From assembly GCF_025150085.1 (NCBI RefSeq), contig NZ_CP102280.1, positions 759,001 to 823,000 on the forward strand: a stretch of DNA of 64,000 bases. The letters are read 5' to 3'. Of the stretch, positions 5,905 through 14,604 are shown piece by piece. The stretch is from Dorea longicatena. GTDB taxonomy: Bacteria; Bacillota; Clostridia; Lachnospirales; Lachnospiraceae. Position 1 is the stretch's first letter, and each line of letters starts with the position of its first letter. The translations under genes and the position numbers were made by a program. A model generated the notes under the pieces. The model was not told the origin of the DNA, ran no database searches, and was given only the letters and a program-made list of their open reading frames with translations.

Positions 5905-8345
5905 AGACAATAAGCAGGATTGCATATAGCAATGACAAAAGGAACAGGACAAGAAGTATACTGATCATGATGGCAATCTGTCTGACCACGATGCTGCTTG
6001 TTATCATCAGTACTGTGGGAAATGGGGCAATTCATTTACAGAAAGGTCAGGCGGCAGGATCATATGGAAGCAATTATGGTCTGTTTGTTTCCGCAGACGG
6101 ATCGCAGTTAAAAGAAGTAAACCGCCGTGCGGAAATAGATGCTACAGGCACTATGCGCACCGAAGGTATCATAAAAGGCAATGAAAAAGGCGGGTTTGTC
6201 TGCATGGATGAGACTGCAAGAAAAATGCTTCCTTATAATAAAGAATATGAGTTGAAGGAAGGAAAGTATCCGGAAAAAATGCAGGAAATTGCCGCAGGAA
6301 GAGCATTTTTTCGTGCAATGGGGTATGGTGATGTAAAGATCGGAGATACGGTTACACTGGATTACCGCGCAGGGATGCAGTCAGAATATAAGCCGGAAGA
6401 ATTTGTTGTCAGCGGAATCCTATATGATCGGGATGAATATACCATCGAGGCATCTTATGTTGCTTTTGGGTCACAGGAGTTTTATGATGAGCACGTCGCA
6501 GAGAATGACAGACAGTATAATATTTATTTTACTTTAAATGATTCTGCAAATGTATCTATGAATAATATTGATTCGGTTATAAAGCAGATTGCAGCAGCTT
6601 GTGGGATCGAAGAAAAAAACGTTATAGTCAATGATCTCTATTTGCAATGGGTCTTGCAGCCGAGTTATGAAACGATTGCGGTAGGCGGGGTTTTGATTCT
6701 TGCAATTGTACTTTTCTCTGTTGTGGTCATTTATAATATTTTTCAGGTCGGTATTGCCAACAAGATACAGGAGTATGGAAAAATCAAGGCTCTGGGAGCA
6801 ACAAAAAAGCAGATGAAACAACTGATCTTCAGAGAGGGTATGTTTTTGACATTTTTTTCAATACCAGTTGGATTGCTTTTTGGCTTTCTGATTGCAAAAT
6901 GCGGTTTTAACTGGCTGGTAGAACAGGGGAATCTTGTATCAACCGGAACTGACTCTATGGGAGTCCAAAATCAGCAGGTGTCACTGTTTTCCCTGCCTGT
7001 TATGCTTCTATGTATTTTCGTATCATTTCTTACCGTTGCTTTGGCACTGCGTAAACCAATGAAAATTGTTTCACGGATTTCACCTATCGAAGCAACACGG
7101 TATTTAGAAAATGCAGAAACACAAAAAAAAGGAAAACGAAATGGCAGAAAAAATGTCACCGTGTTTTCTATGGCAATGGCAAATATAACGGGTAATCCAA
7201 AAAGAACCATTGGTACCATCCTCACACTGGGGCTTTCCTGCGCATTGTTTGTGATTATCTCTAATTATGTGGGAAATATTGACACGGAGCATGAAGCACG
7301 TCTTTCCGTTAATCATGGACAATTTGAACTGCAGCTTGACTATTCTTCTGAGTATGATGAAAGATATCCGGAGAATAATCTGGATACGATTCTGACGGAT
7401 AATCCATTGAATGATTCGCTGATTGAAGAAATCAAAAGCATTCCGGGAGTGACAGATGTCATGACGAGAGAGATTGTCTCTGTAAATCTGAACGGAACAA
7501 GATTTCCGGCTGCTGTTGTGAGTAAAAAGGATTTTGATTTTATGCGCCAAGATGGGGATATTGGTTCTATGGACTATGATCAGGCGGTAAAGAATGGTGA
7601 TATTTTCTTTGGCTGGTCGGCGTGGATGGAACAAGATGGATATACTCCGGGTGAATCTATTGTATTTGACTTTGAGAATGGAAGTGGAACCTATACCTAT
7701 CAGGGAAAGATTGCAGGATCTTTTGTAAGTGCGGACACTTATCTTGTCATTCCAGAAGATGTATACCGTTCCATGAATCCGAGAGGAACAGCCTATGGAT
7801 ATCTGTGGGTGGACTGTGATAAAAAAGATGTGGCATCTGTGGAACAGAGTCTGAATACTTTGATTTCTAATACTTCGCATATAAAAATGAATACCTATCA
7901 TGCACAGTTAGAATCTGCAGAATCAGTAACCCGCATGATGAAGCTTGGCTGTTATCTGTTTATGGCGGTTGTAGGACTCATCGGTTTTATGAATATGGCA
8001 AACACCATGATCATGAATATTACGACAAAAAAGCAGGAATATGGTGTATTACAGGCTGTGGGCATGACAAATAAACAATTAAATTTATGCCTGCAGTTAC
8101 AGGGACTGATTTTTACGGTTGGCACCATATGCGTAGCTTTGATTATTGGTTTGCCGCTCGGTTATGCACTTTTTTCCTATGCAAAGCATAATGGAATATT
8201 TGGAATGAATATTTATCATGTTCCAATCGTACCAATTTTTATTATGATTTTTTTTGTCGGTCTGTTGCAGATTGTACTTTCCTGCGTTTTAAGCAGTAAT
8301 CTGAAAAAGGAAACGCTGGTAGAAAGAATAAGGTATCAGGGATAG
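5901..8345 (+). CDS. FtsX-family ABC transporter permease, 814 aa
   Basis: There is one N-terminal span (about residues 18-40), a large extracytoplasmic domain, a first FtsX core around residues 255-395 with EYGKIKALGATKKQM, another span near 430-450, a second large extracytoplasmic region, and a second FtsX core at about 675-805 with QEYGVLQAVGMTNKQL. This two-core layout is usual for MacB/Vex-like permeases of Clostridia. ATG overlaps the ATPase stop (ATGA). Together with the ATPase it likely forms an efflux or mechanotransmission complex. Confidence 0.93.
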   Translation: MKTISRIAYSNDKRNRTRSILIMMAICLTTMLLVIISTVGNGAIHLQKGQAAGSYGSNYGLFVSADGSQLKEVNRRAEIDATGTMRTEGIIKGNEKGGFVCMDETARKMLPYNKEYELKEGKYPEKMQEIAAGRAFFRAMGYGDVKIGDTVTLDYRAGMQSEYKPEEFVVSGILYDRDEYTIEASYVAFGSQEFYDEHVAENDRQYNIYFTLNDSANVSMNNIDSVIKQIAAACGIEEKNVIVNDLYLQWVLQPSYETIAVGGVLILAIVLFSVVVIYNIFQVGIANKIQEYGKIKALGATKKQMKQLIFREGMFLTFFSIPVGLLFGFLIAKCGFNWLVEQGNLVSTGTDSMGVQNQQVSLFSLPVMLLCIFVSFLTVALALRKPMKIVSRISPIEATRYLENAETQKKGKRNGRKNVTVFSMAMANITGNPKRTIGTILTLGLSCALFVIISNYVGNIDTEHEARLSVNHGQFELQLDYSSEYDERYPENNLDTILTDNPLNDSLIEEIKSIPGVTDVMTREIVSVNLNGTRFPAAVVSKKDFDFMRQDGDIGSMDYDQAVKNGDIFFGWSAWMEQDGYTPGESIVFDFENGSGTYTYQGKIAGSFVSADTYLVIPEDVYRSMNPRGTAYGYLWVDCDKKDVASVEQSLNTLISNTSHIKMNTYHAQLESAESVTRMMKLGCYLFMAVVGLIGFMNMANTMIMNITTKKQEYGVLQAVGMTNKQLNLCLQLQGLIFTVGTICVALIIGLPLGYALFSYAKHNGIFGMNIYHVPIVPIFIMIFFVGLLQIVLSCVLSSNLKKETLVERIRYQG

Positions 8346-8350
8346 CAAGT

Positions 8351-8389
8351 AACCAAGCTGTCACTCGGGCAATGAGTGGCAGCTTGGTT
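8351..8389 (+). terminator. Strong hairpin after the FtsX gene
   Basis: AACCAAGCTG.CACTC pairs with GAGTG.CAGCTTGGTT over a 7-base loop, 6 bases past the permease stop. The T-run is short (TTT, then GCG), so it may act as a processing or stability hairpin rather than a full terminator. Confidence 0.65.
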
Positions 8390-8646
8390 TGCGAGTATAC
8401 GTCAAAAGATTCTGTGCCCCTTTGACATTATCATAATTCAAAAAACTCTTCTGCATCTCCCCGCCGCTTTCAAAAATACACATTTTTTTATTTCTTGAAA
8501 GTGGAAACTATGTAAAGGCAATCCGATTCTTTACTTAATTTCAGGAAAAAGAAAAAATATCAAAAAATTGATGATTAATGGTGAGCTTGTGATAGAATGA
8601 AAAAAAGAGAAAAGCATAAAGGATGTAGTTGGGGAGAATATTTGTT
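8390..8646. other. Intergenic stretch, possible decayed coding remnant on the minus strand
   Basis: No complete gene is present. Between about 8400 and 8490 the minus strand has an open frame without start or stop that reads like protein (...GGEMQKSFLNYDNVKG...), suggesting a remnant of a lost gene, with low confidence. The remainder is AT-rich and presumably holds the promoter for the acetyltransferase (GATAGAAT near 8591). Confidence 0.35.
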
Positions 8647-9072
8647 ATGATTAGAAAGTTGCTGAACGGAGATGTAGATAGAGTTGCTGATATATGGTTA
8701 AAGACAAATCTGAAAGCACACTATTTTATTTCCAATCGATACTGGACAAGTAATTATGAATTAGTGAAAGAAATGGTGTCACAATCCGAAGTCTATGTGT
8801 TTGAAGCGGATAAAATGATACAAGGATTTGTAGGACTAAATGATGAATATATCGAAGGTATTTTTGTCGCTGAAGAAATGCAGTCATGTGGCATAGGTAA
8901 GCTTTTATTGGATTATATTGAGGATAAAAAAGTTAGATTACAATTAAATGTATACCAGAAGAATACCAGAGCAATTTCTTTTTACCAAAGAGAAGGGTTC
9001 ATTATTCAATGCGAAGGTTTGGATGAAGCTACTGGTGAAAAAGAGTACACTATGCTATGGAAACAAAAATAA
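8647..9072 (+). CDS. GNAT-family N-acetyltransferase, 141 aa
   Basis: A single GNAT domain: the start MIRKLLNGDVDRVADIWL, the central YIEGIFVAEEMQ, then the acetyl-CoA loop QSCGIGKLLLDY and the C-terminal RAISFYQREGF motif. ATG 8647 is chosen with GGGGAG upstream; a TTG at 8629 would lie before the ribosome site. The acceptor substrate cannot be deduced. The following UvrA-like gene starts 60 bases downstream and could be co-transcribed. Confidence 0.88.
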   Translation: MIRKLLNGDVDRVADIWLKTNLKAHYFISNRYWTSNYELVKEMVSQSEVYVFEADKMIQGFVGLNDEYIEGIFVAEEMQSCGIGKLLLDYIEDKKVRLQLNVYQKNTRAISFYQREGFIIQCEGLDEATGEKEYTMLWKQK

Positions 9073-9133
9073 AAATCGAAATTTAACTATATAAAAAAGA
9101 TGAAACGAAGGAGGCGGATTACTTAGAAAAGGC

Positions 9134-11437
9134 ATGGACAGTACACGAATCCAAATGCCTTTTATGAGCGAAAGAAACAGAAAAATGGAAAATAACGAAC
9201 AGGATTTTATAAATATTATCAATGCGACAGAAAATAATTTAAAACACGTTTCTTTAAAAATTCCCAAGAAACAAATCACAGTTTTTACCGGAGTATCCGG
9301 TTCGGGAAAGTCTTCTCTTTGTCTGGATACGATTGCGGCAGAATCGAGAAGGGAACTGAATGTAACATTTCCAAGTTTTGTGCAGCAGTTTTTGCCCAAA
9401 TATGGCCGCCCGGAAGTAGACCGCATGGAAAATCTTCCGGTCACGATCGTAATCGATCAGAAAAAACCGGCTGCTAATTCGAGGTCTACGGTTGGTACTT
9501 ACACCGATATTTATGCGTTGCTGCGCCTGCTTTTTTCTCGTGTCGGAAAACCTTTTGTCGGATATTCGGATAGTTTTTCCTTCAATCATCCAAGCGGAAA
9601 ATGTGAGCGCTGCGAAGGTCTTGGAGTTGTGACAGAATTAGATATACACAAGCTTGTAGATTTTGATAAATGTTTAAACGATGAAGGGGTTATTAAATGG
9701 CCCGCATTTACAACCGGAGCCTGGAGATGGAAACGATATGCTTACAGCGGTCTGTTTGATCTGAATAAGAAGATTAAAGATTATTCAAAAGAAGAGATGG
9801 ATCTGTTCCTTTATTCTCCGCAGATCCGTCTTAAAAATCCACCGGATAACTGGCCGAAATCTGCGAAATATGAAGGAATTTATCCGCGTATGTACCGCAG
9901 TATCATCACATCCAAAGAAGGGCAGCTTCATAAGAAAGAACTGGATCGGATTGTCAGCACATTTACATGTCCGGTCTGCCATGGAGCCAGACTGAATGCA
10001 AAGATCCGCAGCTGCCTGATCAATGGCAAGAATATCTGTGAAGTTTCCGATATGCCGATTCCTGAGGCAGCAGAATTTATCCGTCAGATTGAAGATCCGC
10101 TGGCACGTGACATAAAAACGGAGATCTTAAAACGGATGAATGCGCTTACTGAGATTGGTCTGGGTTATCTTTCGCTCAGCCGGGGAACGGATACACTTTC
10201 CGGCGGCGAGGCACAGCGGATTAAAATTGCCAGATATATCAATTCACCGCTTACAGATATGATGTATGTACTGGATGAGCCAAGTGTAGGACTGCATTCA
10301 AGAGATATCCAGAAGCTGAAAAATTCCCTGATCAAATTAAAAGAACATGGAAATACAGTTCTGATCGTGGAACATCACCGGGAAATTATTGCATTGGCGG
10401 ATCATATTGTGGATATGGGACCGGAAGCCGGTATAAACGGTGGACAGATTATGTACCAGGGCAGTTACGAAGGACTTTTAAAGGCTGATACGGTGACAGG
10501 GCGTATGCTGCGGACAAAAACGCCGGTAAAAATGGAATATAGAAAGCCGACAGGCTGGTATCAGCTCGAGCATGCCAATCTTCATAATCTAAAGAATGTA
10601 AATGTGAAACTTCCACTTGGCGTTATGACAGTCATTGCCGGCGTGGCCGGTTCCGGAAAAAGTTCGCTGATGGAATATTTTACCAGCCAGTATCCGGGAG
10701 AGGTTATTTCAATCAGACAGAAAGATATAGGGATCAATTTAAGATCGACCCCGGCTACCTATCTGGACATTGCAGATAAGATCAGGGCTCTGTTTGCTAA
10801 GGAAAATCATATTGCACGGTCATATTTCAGCTTTAATTCCAAAGGGGCATGTCCTGTATGCCAGGGAAAAGGGGTTATTATATCGGATATGGCCTATATG
10901 GATTCTATTGAGACGGTTTGTGAGGTATGTCATGGAACCAGGTATTCGGAAGAAGTGCTGAAGTATCAGTATAAGGGAAAAAACATTGCTGAAGTTATGA
11001 ATATGACTGTACGTCAGGCAATTCGGTTTTTTGAAAACACTGATTTCGTCAATAAACTCGATATGCTGGAGCAGGTTGGACTGGGATATCTGCATCTGAA
11101 TCAGTCTATGACGACACTTTCGGGTGGAGAACTGCAGCGTGTAAAGCTGGCGGACAAGCTTGAAGAGCGCGGACAGATCTTCATTCTGGATGAACCGACA
11201 GACGGACTGCATCTGGATGACATCAGACGGCTGATGAAACTTTTCAACAAGATGACGGACCAGGGCAATACGCTGTTTATTATCGAACATAGTCTTGACG
11301 TTATGAAGGATGCGGACTATATTGTTGAACTTGGACCGGAAGGAGGTCAGGCTGGCGGCGAGATTCTCTTTACAGGGACGCCGAAAGAAATGTTAGAATC
11401 TTCCGGTAGTGTGACTCGTGAGTATTTATCAGATTGA
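9134..11437 (+). CDS. UvrA-like ABC-class ATPase (UvrA2/drug-resistance type), 767 aa
   Basis: This is a tandem ABC protein of the excinuclease A family: first Walker A GVSGSGKSSL, zinc-finger pairs CERCEGLG and CPVCHGARLN, signature TLSGGEAQRI, second Walker A GVAGSGKSSL, CPVCQGKG..CEVCHGTRYS and TLSGGELQRV with LDEPTDGLH. At 767 residues it is shorter than canonical UvrA (about 940), mainly in the region between the first Walker A and the first zinc module. UvrA2-like proteins often reside in accessory loci and are linked to resistance to DNA-binding compounds. The start is uncertain: AAGGAGG (9108-9114) is 19 bases from ATG 9134, and ATG 9185 (MENNEQDF) is an alternative. Confidence 0.9.
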   Translation: MDSTRIQMPFMSERNRKMENNEQDFINIINATENNLKHVSLKIPKKQITVFTGVSGSGKSSLCLDTIAAESRRELNVTFPSFVQQFLPKYGRPEVDRMENLPVTIVIDQKKPAANSRSTVGTYTDIYALLRLLFSRVGKPFVGYSDSFSFNHPSGKCERCEGLGVVTELDIHKLVDFDKCLNDEGVIKWPAFTTGAWRWKRYAYSGLFDLNKKIKDYSKEEMDLFLYSPQIRLKNPPDNWPKSAKYEGIYPRMYRSIITSKEGQLHKKELDRIVSTFTCPVCHGARLNAKIRSCLINGKNICEVSDMPIPEAAEFIRQIEDPLARDIKTEILKRMNALTEIGLGYLSLSRGTDTLSGGEAQRIKIARYINSPLTDMMYVLDEPSVGLHSRDIQKLKNSLIKLKEHGNTVLIVEHHREIIALADHIVDMGPEAGINGGQIMYQGSYEGLLKADTVTGRMLRTKTPVKMEYRKPTGWYQLEHANLHNLKNVNVKLPLGVMTVIAGVAGSGKSSLMEYFTSQYPGEVISIRQKDIGINLRSTPATYLDIADKIRALFAKENHIARSYFSFNSKGACPVCQGKGVIISDMAYMDSIETVCEVCHGTRYSEEVLKYQYKGKNIAEVMNMTVRQAIRFFENTDFVNKLDMLEQVGLGYLHLNQSMTTLSGGELQRVKLADKLEERGQIFILDEPTDGLHLDDIRRLMKLFNKMTDQGNTLFIIEHSLDVMKDADYIVELGPEGGQAGGEILFTGTPKEMLESSGSVTREYLSD

Positions 11438-11448
11438 GGAAGCAACTT

Positions 11449-11628
11449 ATGTCAAATACGAAGCCATTCTGGAAAATCACATCAAACCAGGAAGTAACGG
11501 TCAATGAACAGAATCCACAGGCTGTTGGATTCTATGAACATCTGGGATTTCAGACATATAAGAGAACGGAGTGTGATGAGGAAGGTAATCCGTATCCGCT
11601 TATATATATGAAACGTAATATATGTTAG
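11449..11628 (+). pseudogene. C-terminal fragment of a GNAT acetyltransferase
   Basis: The piece VTVNEQNPQAVGFYEHLGF, then GNPYPLIYMKR, is the standard C-terminus of a GNAT acetyltransferase (acetyl-CoA-binding helix and final strands). The N-terminal two thirds are missing and replaced by about 20 unrelated residues. It directly follows the UvrA-like gene. It is best read as a remnant left by a deletion. Confidence 0.75.
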
Positions 11629-11720
11629 ATCTATAAAGTGGAAAAATCATCTAGTATATGTTAATATAGTATCTAAGATAGGTTGAAACACATTTACAAA
11701 TGAAAAGAGGCATGAAAAAG

Positions 11721-12086
11721 ATGACAAAGGAAGAATGGTATCAGCAATTATTTTCCCGTCTGGAACAGTCCAAATTCAGAAGCAGTTTTCATCTGAAAGA
11801 AAAGGACAAGGCATATATACGTGAAAAGGGTATGGATACCATCCGGCGTCACGCCGAAGATTTTATTGCAAAGAGAGAAGCACCTGCAGTGATCCCCAAT
11901 GACGGAAAGCAGACGCCGATGCGGGGACACCCGGTATTCATAGCACAACATGCAACCGCGACATGCTGCAGGGGATGCATATATAAATGGCATAAGATGC
12001 GTCCGGGCAAAGAGTTAAGTAAGGTGCAGCAGGAATATCTGGTGGATGTCATCATGACGTGGATCGAGGGTGAGATGAAGCGATGA
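11721..12086 (+). CDS. DUF4186 family protein, 121 aa
   Basis: The conserved core is SKFRSSFHL, DTIRRHAEDFI, MRGHPVFIAQHATATCCRGC and KWHKMRPGKEL, which identifies DUF4186, a small soluble family of unknown function with invariant His and Cys residues (QHATATCCRGC) that could bind metal. ATG 11721 has AAAAGAGG about 11 bases upstream; in-frame ATGs at 11700 and 11712 are possible. It overlaps the Uma2 gene by four bases (ATGA), so the two are co-translated. Confidence 0.85.
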   Translation: MTKEEWYQQLFSRLEQSKFRSSFHLKEKDKAYIREKGMDTIRRHAEDFIAKREAPAVIPNDGKQTPMRGHPVFIAQHATATCCRGCIYKWHKMRPGKELSKVQQEYLVDVIMTWIEGEMKR

Positions 12087-12772
12087 AACAAGATGATATG
12101 GAAAAAGAAAAGAAAAAATGTTCTGGAACATATCTGGAGGACAGCCATCCGGATATCTATCCGGAGAGTGTAAAAGAAGAAAGCGGTTATTATGTGGCAA
12201 CAAAGAAGAAACAAGGCGAATATACAATAGAGGATTATCGGAAACTTCCGGAAGATGAAAGAGCCGAACTGATCGATGGAACGATATATGACATGGCAGC
12301 ACCGCTTAGTGTACATCAGCTGCTGGCATCCAAGATATATAGTTCGCTTGCCGGATACATTGAAAAGAACCAAGGCGCTTGTATTCCAATGTTTGCGCCG
12401 GTGGATGTACAACTGGATCAGGACGATAAAACGATGGTACAGCCGGATCTTATGATCGTCTGTGACAGAAAAAAGCTTACCAGACAGGGGGTTTTCGGTG
12501 CGCCGGATTTTATTATTGAGATCCTGTCTGAAAGTACAAGGAAGAAGGACAGTTATCTGAAGCTTATGAAGTATCAGAAAGCGGGGGTAAGAGAATACTG
12601 GCTGGTGGATCCGGATAAGAAAAAAGTGATTGTGTATGATCTGGAGAAAGTCGAGATACCAGTGATATATGGATTTACAGATCAGGTACCTGTGCGGATA
12701 TTCGATGGAAAATGTGTGGTCGATTTTTCACTGATCTATGAAAATATCAAATTTATATATGAACAATCATGA
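12083..12772 (+). CDS. Uma2-family (DUF820) PD-(D/E)XK nuclease-like protein, 229 aa
   Basis: Family motifs are YTIEDYRKLPEDERAELIDG, the catalytic pieces VQPDLMIVCD and PDFIIEILSEST, and the closing AGVREYWLVDP. These mark the Uma2/DUF820 restriction-endonuclease-like fold. The acidic residues E (RAELIDG), D (QPDL) and E (IIEIL) are all present, so the active site looks intact. An N-terminal extension of about 45 charged residues precedes the domain. Its biological role is unknown; families like this are multi-copy in cyanobacteria and sporadic in Clostridia. Confidence 0.9.
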   Translation: MKQDDMEKEKKKCSGTYLEDSHPDIYPESVKEESGYYVATKKKQGEYTIEDYRKLPEDERAELIDGTIYDMAAPLSVHQLLASKIYSSLAGYIEKNQGACIPMFAPVDVQLDQDDKTMVQPDLMIVCDRKKLTRQGVFGAPDFIIEILSESTRKKDSYLKLMKYQKAGVREYWLVDPDKKKVIVYDLEKVEIPVIYGFTDQVPVRIFDGKCVVDFSLIYENIKFIYEQS

Positions 12773-12850
12773 CAATTGCTTTTCGTACGAACAAAAATAA
12801 GCTACAATGAGCATATGAAAAGAAAAACGGATAAACAGGAGCAAAAAAGT

Positions 12851-13043
12851 ATGGAACTTCGGGTGTTGAAATACTTTCTGATGGCAGCGCGTGAAGAGAA
12901 TATTACAAGAACAGCAAAGCTTCTTCATATTACACAGCCGACACTGTCAAGACAGCTGATGCGTCCTGATCTGGCGCAAAAACGAAGCACTGTCAGAGAC
13001 CGTAAAAAAATTCCTGGATGTATTCTCCGAAAAAAGAACATGA
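12851..13043 (+). pseudogene. LysR-family regulator with a large internal deletion
   Basis: MELRVLKYFLMAAREENITR, then AKLLHITQPTLSRQL, is a perfect LysR N-terminal helix-turn-helix (12851-12961). It then jumps in a different frame, at 12972, to WRKNEALSETVKKFLDVFSE and a TGA at 13041-13043, which is the extreme C-terminus of a LysR protein. About 230 residues, including the ligand-binding domain, are missing. The remaining DNA-binding piece could still be made but lacks effector control. Confidence 0.8.
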
Positions 13044-13067
13044 TTTAAAAATCACAAAAAACTACGC

Positions 13068-13155
13068 AGCCCCGTAGGAAAAATATAATAGGATGCAGGT
13101 GACTTTGAACGAAGTGAACGGAACCAGCATCCTATTATATTTTTCCTACGGGGCT
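13068..13155. repeat. Perfect 29-bp inverted repeat with 30-base spacer
   Basis: The left arm 13068-13096 (AGCCCCGTAGGAAAAATATA, then ATAGGATGC) is exactly complementary to the right arm 13127-13155. The loop at 13097-13126 contains GAACGAAGTGAACGG. This could be a very stable bidirectional terminator between the LysR remnant and the aldo/keto-reductase remnant, a small RNA, or a MITE-like element. Confidence 0.9.
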
Positions 13156-13186
13156 ACATAGCTTTTAAGGCACACAATTTTTGAAT

Positions 13187-13430
13187 CTAAACAATACTCA
13201 TAAACCACTCCACCGTAGCCGGATCGTGATGTGAGAAGAACAGACTCTCTCCGCCATCCAGAGCTTCCAGTGTCTTCATATCTTCCTCAGAAAGTGTAAA
13301 ATCAAATACATTAAAGTTCTCTTCCATACGTTCTTTATGAACGGACTTTGGAATTACAACAACGCCACTCTGGATCAGGAAGCGAAGAGCAACCTGTGCA
13401 GGTGTCTTTTGTTTTACCACGAATTTTGCA
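13187..13430 (-). pseudogene. Aldo/keto reductase, C-terminal fragment
   Basis: Read on the minus strand: [20 protein letters not shown], then [12 protein letters not shown], and the close [20 protein letters not shown]. These are the NADPH-binding C-terminal helices of an aldo/keto reductase. Only about 80 of the normal 280 residues remain. The upstream end runs directly into a LysR C-terminal fragment coded on the opposite strand. Deletion between an AKR gene and its neighbour is the simplest explanation. Confidence 0.8.
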
Positions 13431-13436
13431 ACGGAT

Positions 13437-13553
13437 GTGAACCATCTTCTGAAGGGAAGAAAGGTCATTCCGCTGACGGATCCGGAGGCGGATGTGACGT
13501 ATCATCTGATCTGCCGGAAAGAGAAGGAAGAACTTGTGAAGAATTATAAATAG
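13437..13553 (+). pseudogene. C-terminal remnant of a second LysR-type regulator
   Basis: The frame [37 protein letters not shown] and a TAG at 13551-13553 reads like the final 38 residues of a LysR effector-binding domain. It abuts the aldo/keto-reductase remnant. It differs from the LysR C-terminus at 12972-13043, so it comes from another regulator or copy. It has no start or ribosome site. Confidence 0.55.
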
Positions 13554-13638
13554 ACAGAGCGGAGACTGGTGAGAATGTGTTATACTGGTCGGGAATGAAA
13601 ATAAATAAAAATACACAAGAGATACATGGGAGAAAGAT

Positions 13639-14511
13639 ATGAGTGAGAAATCAATGAGCAAAGATACAAGAAAGAATGTGATACTGCTGCATATTGCGGT
13701 TATGTGTTTTAGCTGCTCCGGTGTGATCGGTCAGTATGTACAGGTTCCGGCGGTACAGGTGGCAATGGGAAGAGTCATCTGTTCGTCGTTACTTTTACTG
13801 GCAATATCGCTGGTGTGTAAAGACAAGTTGACACTGGATTCGAAGAAAGATTACGGACTTATGATTTTGACAGGTGTTGTGATGGCAATCCACTGGTCTA
13901 GTTTCTTTCAATCGATCCAGACATCGTCCGTGGCAATCGGGACCATTACATTTTCAACTTTCCCACTGTTTCTGACATTTCTGGAACCTTTATTATTCCA
14001 TGAGAAGATATGCGGTAAGAATATTTTGAATGCTTTGATCCTTTTGATGGGAGTATTGATCACGATTCCGGAATTTTCAGTGGAGAATAAAGTGACGATT
14101 GGAATTCTCTGGGGAATGCTGGCAAGTTTTACTTATGCAGTAATGACGTTATCAAACCGGTATTTTTCCAGCAGATACAAAGGACGTACCATCTGTTTGT
14201 ATGAACAGGGAACAGCAGCAATTGCATTGCTTCCGGCGTTGGTACTGGTGAAAGCAGAATGGCGTCCGGTGGATTTCGCAGGTGTTGCAACAATTGGTTT
14301 TTTATGTACGGCGATTGCCTATTCTTTATATGTAACGGCGCAGAAAGGTGTAAAAGCGCAGACTGCGGGAATCATTTCCGGTATGGAGACGGTATACGGG
14401 ATCGTATTTGCACTGATCTTCTTAAGAGAAATCCCTACGGTCAGAGAACTGGTCGGAGGTGCAGTGATACTTGGAATCGCATTTTATTCGTCCTTGCATA
14501 GCGAAGATTAA
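13639..14511 (+). CDS. EamA/DMT-superfamily transporter, 290 aa
   Basis: Ten hydrophobic spans in two EamA repeats are visible. Typical motifs include AVMCFSCSGVIG near the start, MAIHWSSFFQSIQTSSVAIG in repeat one, and the repeat-two pieces CTAIAYSLYVTAQKGV and SGMETVYGIVFALIFL. Family members export or import small metabolites such as amino acids or nucleotides; the substrate is not predictable. A GGGAG site precedes ATG 13639. It stands alone between the gene graveyard and the next regulator. Confidence 0.9.
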   Translation: MSEKSMSKDTRKNVILLHIAVMCFSCSGVIGQYVQVPAVQVAMGRVICSSLLLLAISLVCKDKLTLDSKKDYGLMILTGVVMAIHWSSFFQSIQTSSVAIGTITFSTFPLFLTFLEPLLFHEKICGKNILNALILLMGVLITIPEFSVENKVTIGILWGMLASFTYAVMTLSNRYFSSRYKGRTICLYEQGTAAIALLPALVLVKAEWRPVDFAGVATIGFLCTAIAYSLYVTAQKGVKAQTAGIISGMETVYGIVFALIFLREIPTVRELVGGAVILGIAFYSSLHSED

Positions 14512-14604
14512 TCATAAGAAATTTTTAAGAATTGTATCGGGAAATATTTAAATCATGAACGATATAGTAAGCATGCAAAGAAAAAGAGGGGAGAGACGAA
14601 AGAA

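Noticed and set aside
7104..7901. Long minus-strand open frame (265 codons) inside the FtsX gene
   Set aside because: It lies fully opposite a well-supported permease gene, and its composition (Ile/His/Arg/Ser-rich) is that of antisense translation.
8351..8389. Further member of the dispersed palindrome family because of GTGGCAG in the FtsX hairpin
   Set aside because: The arms (AACCAAGCTG) and loop do not match the consensus; only a short string is shared.
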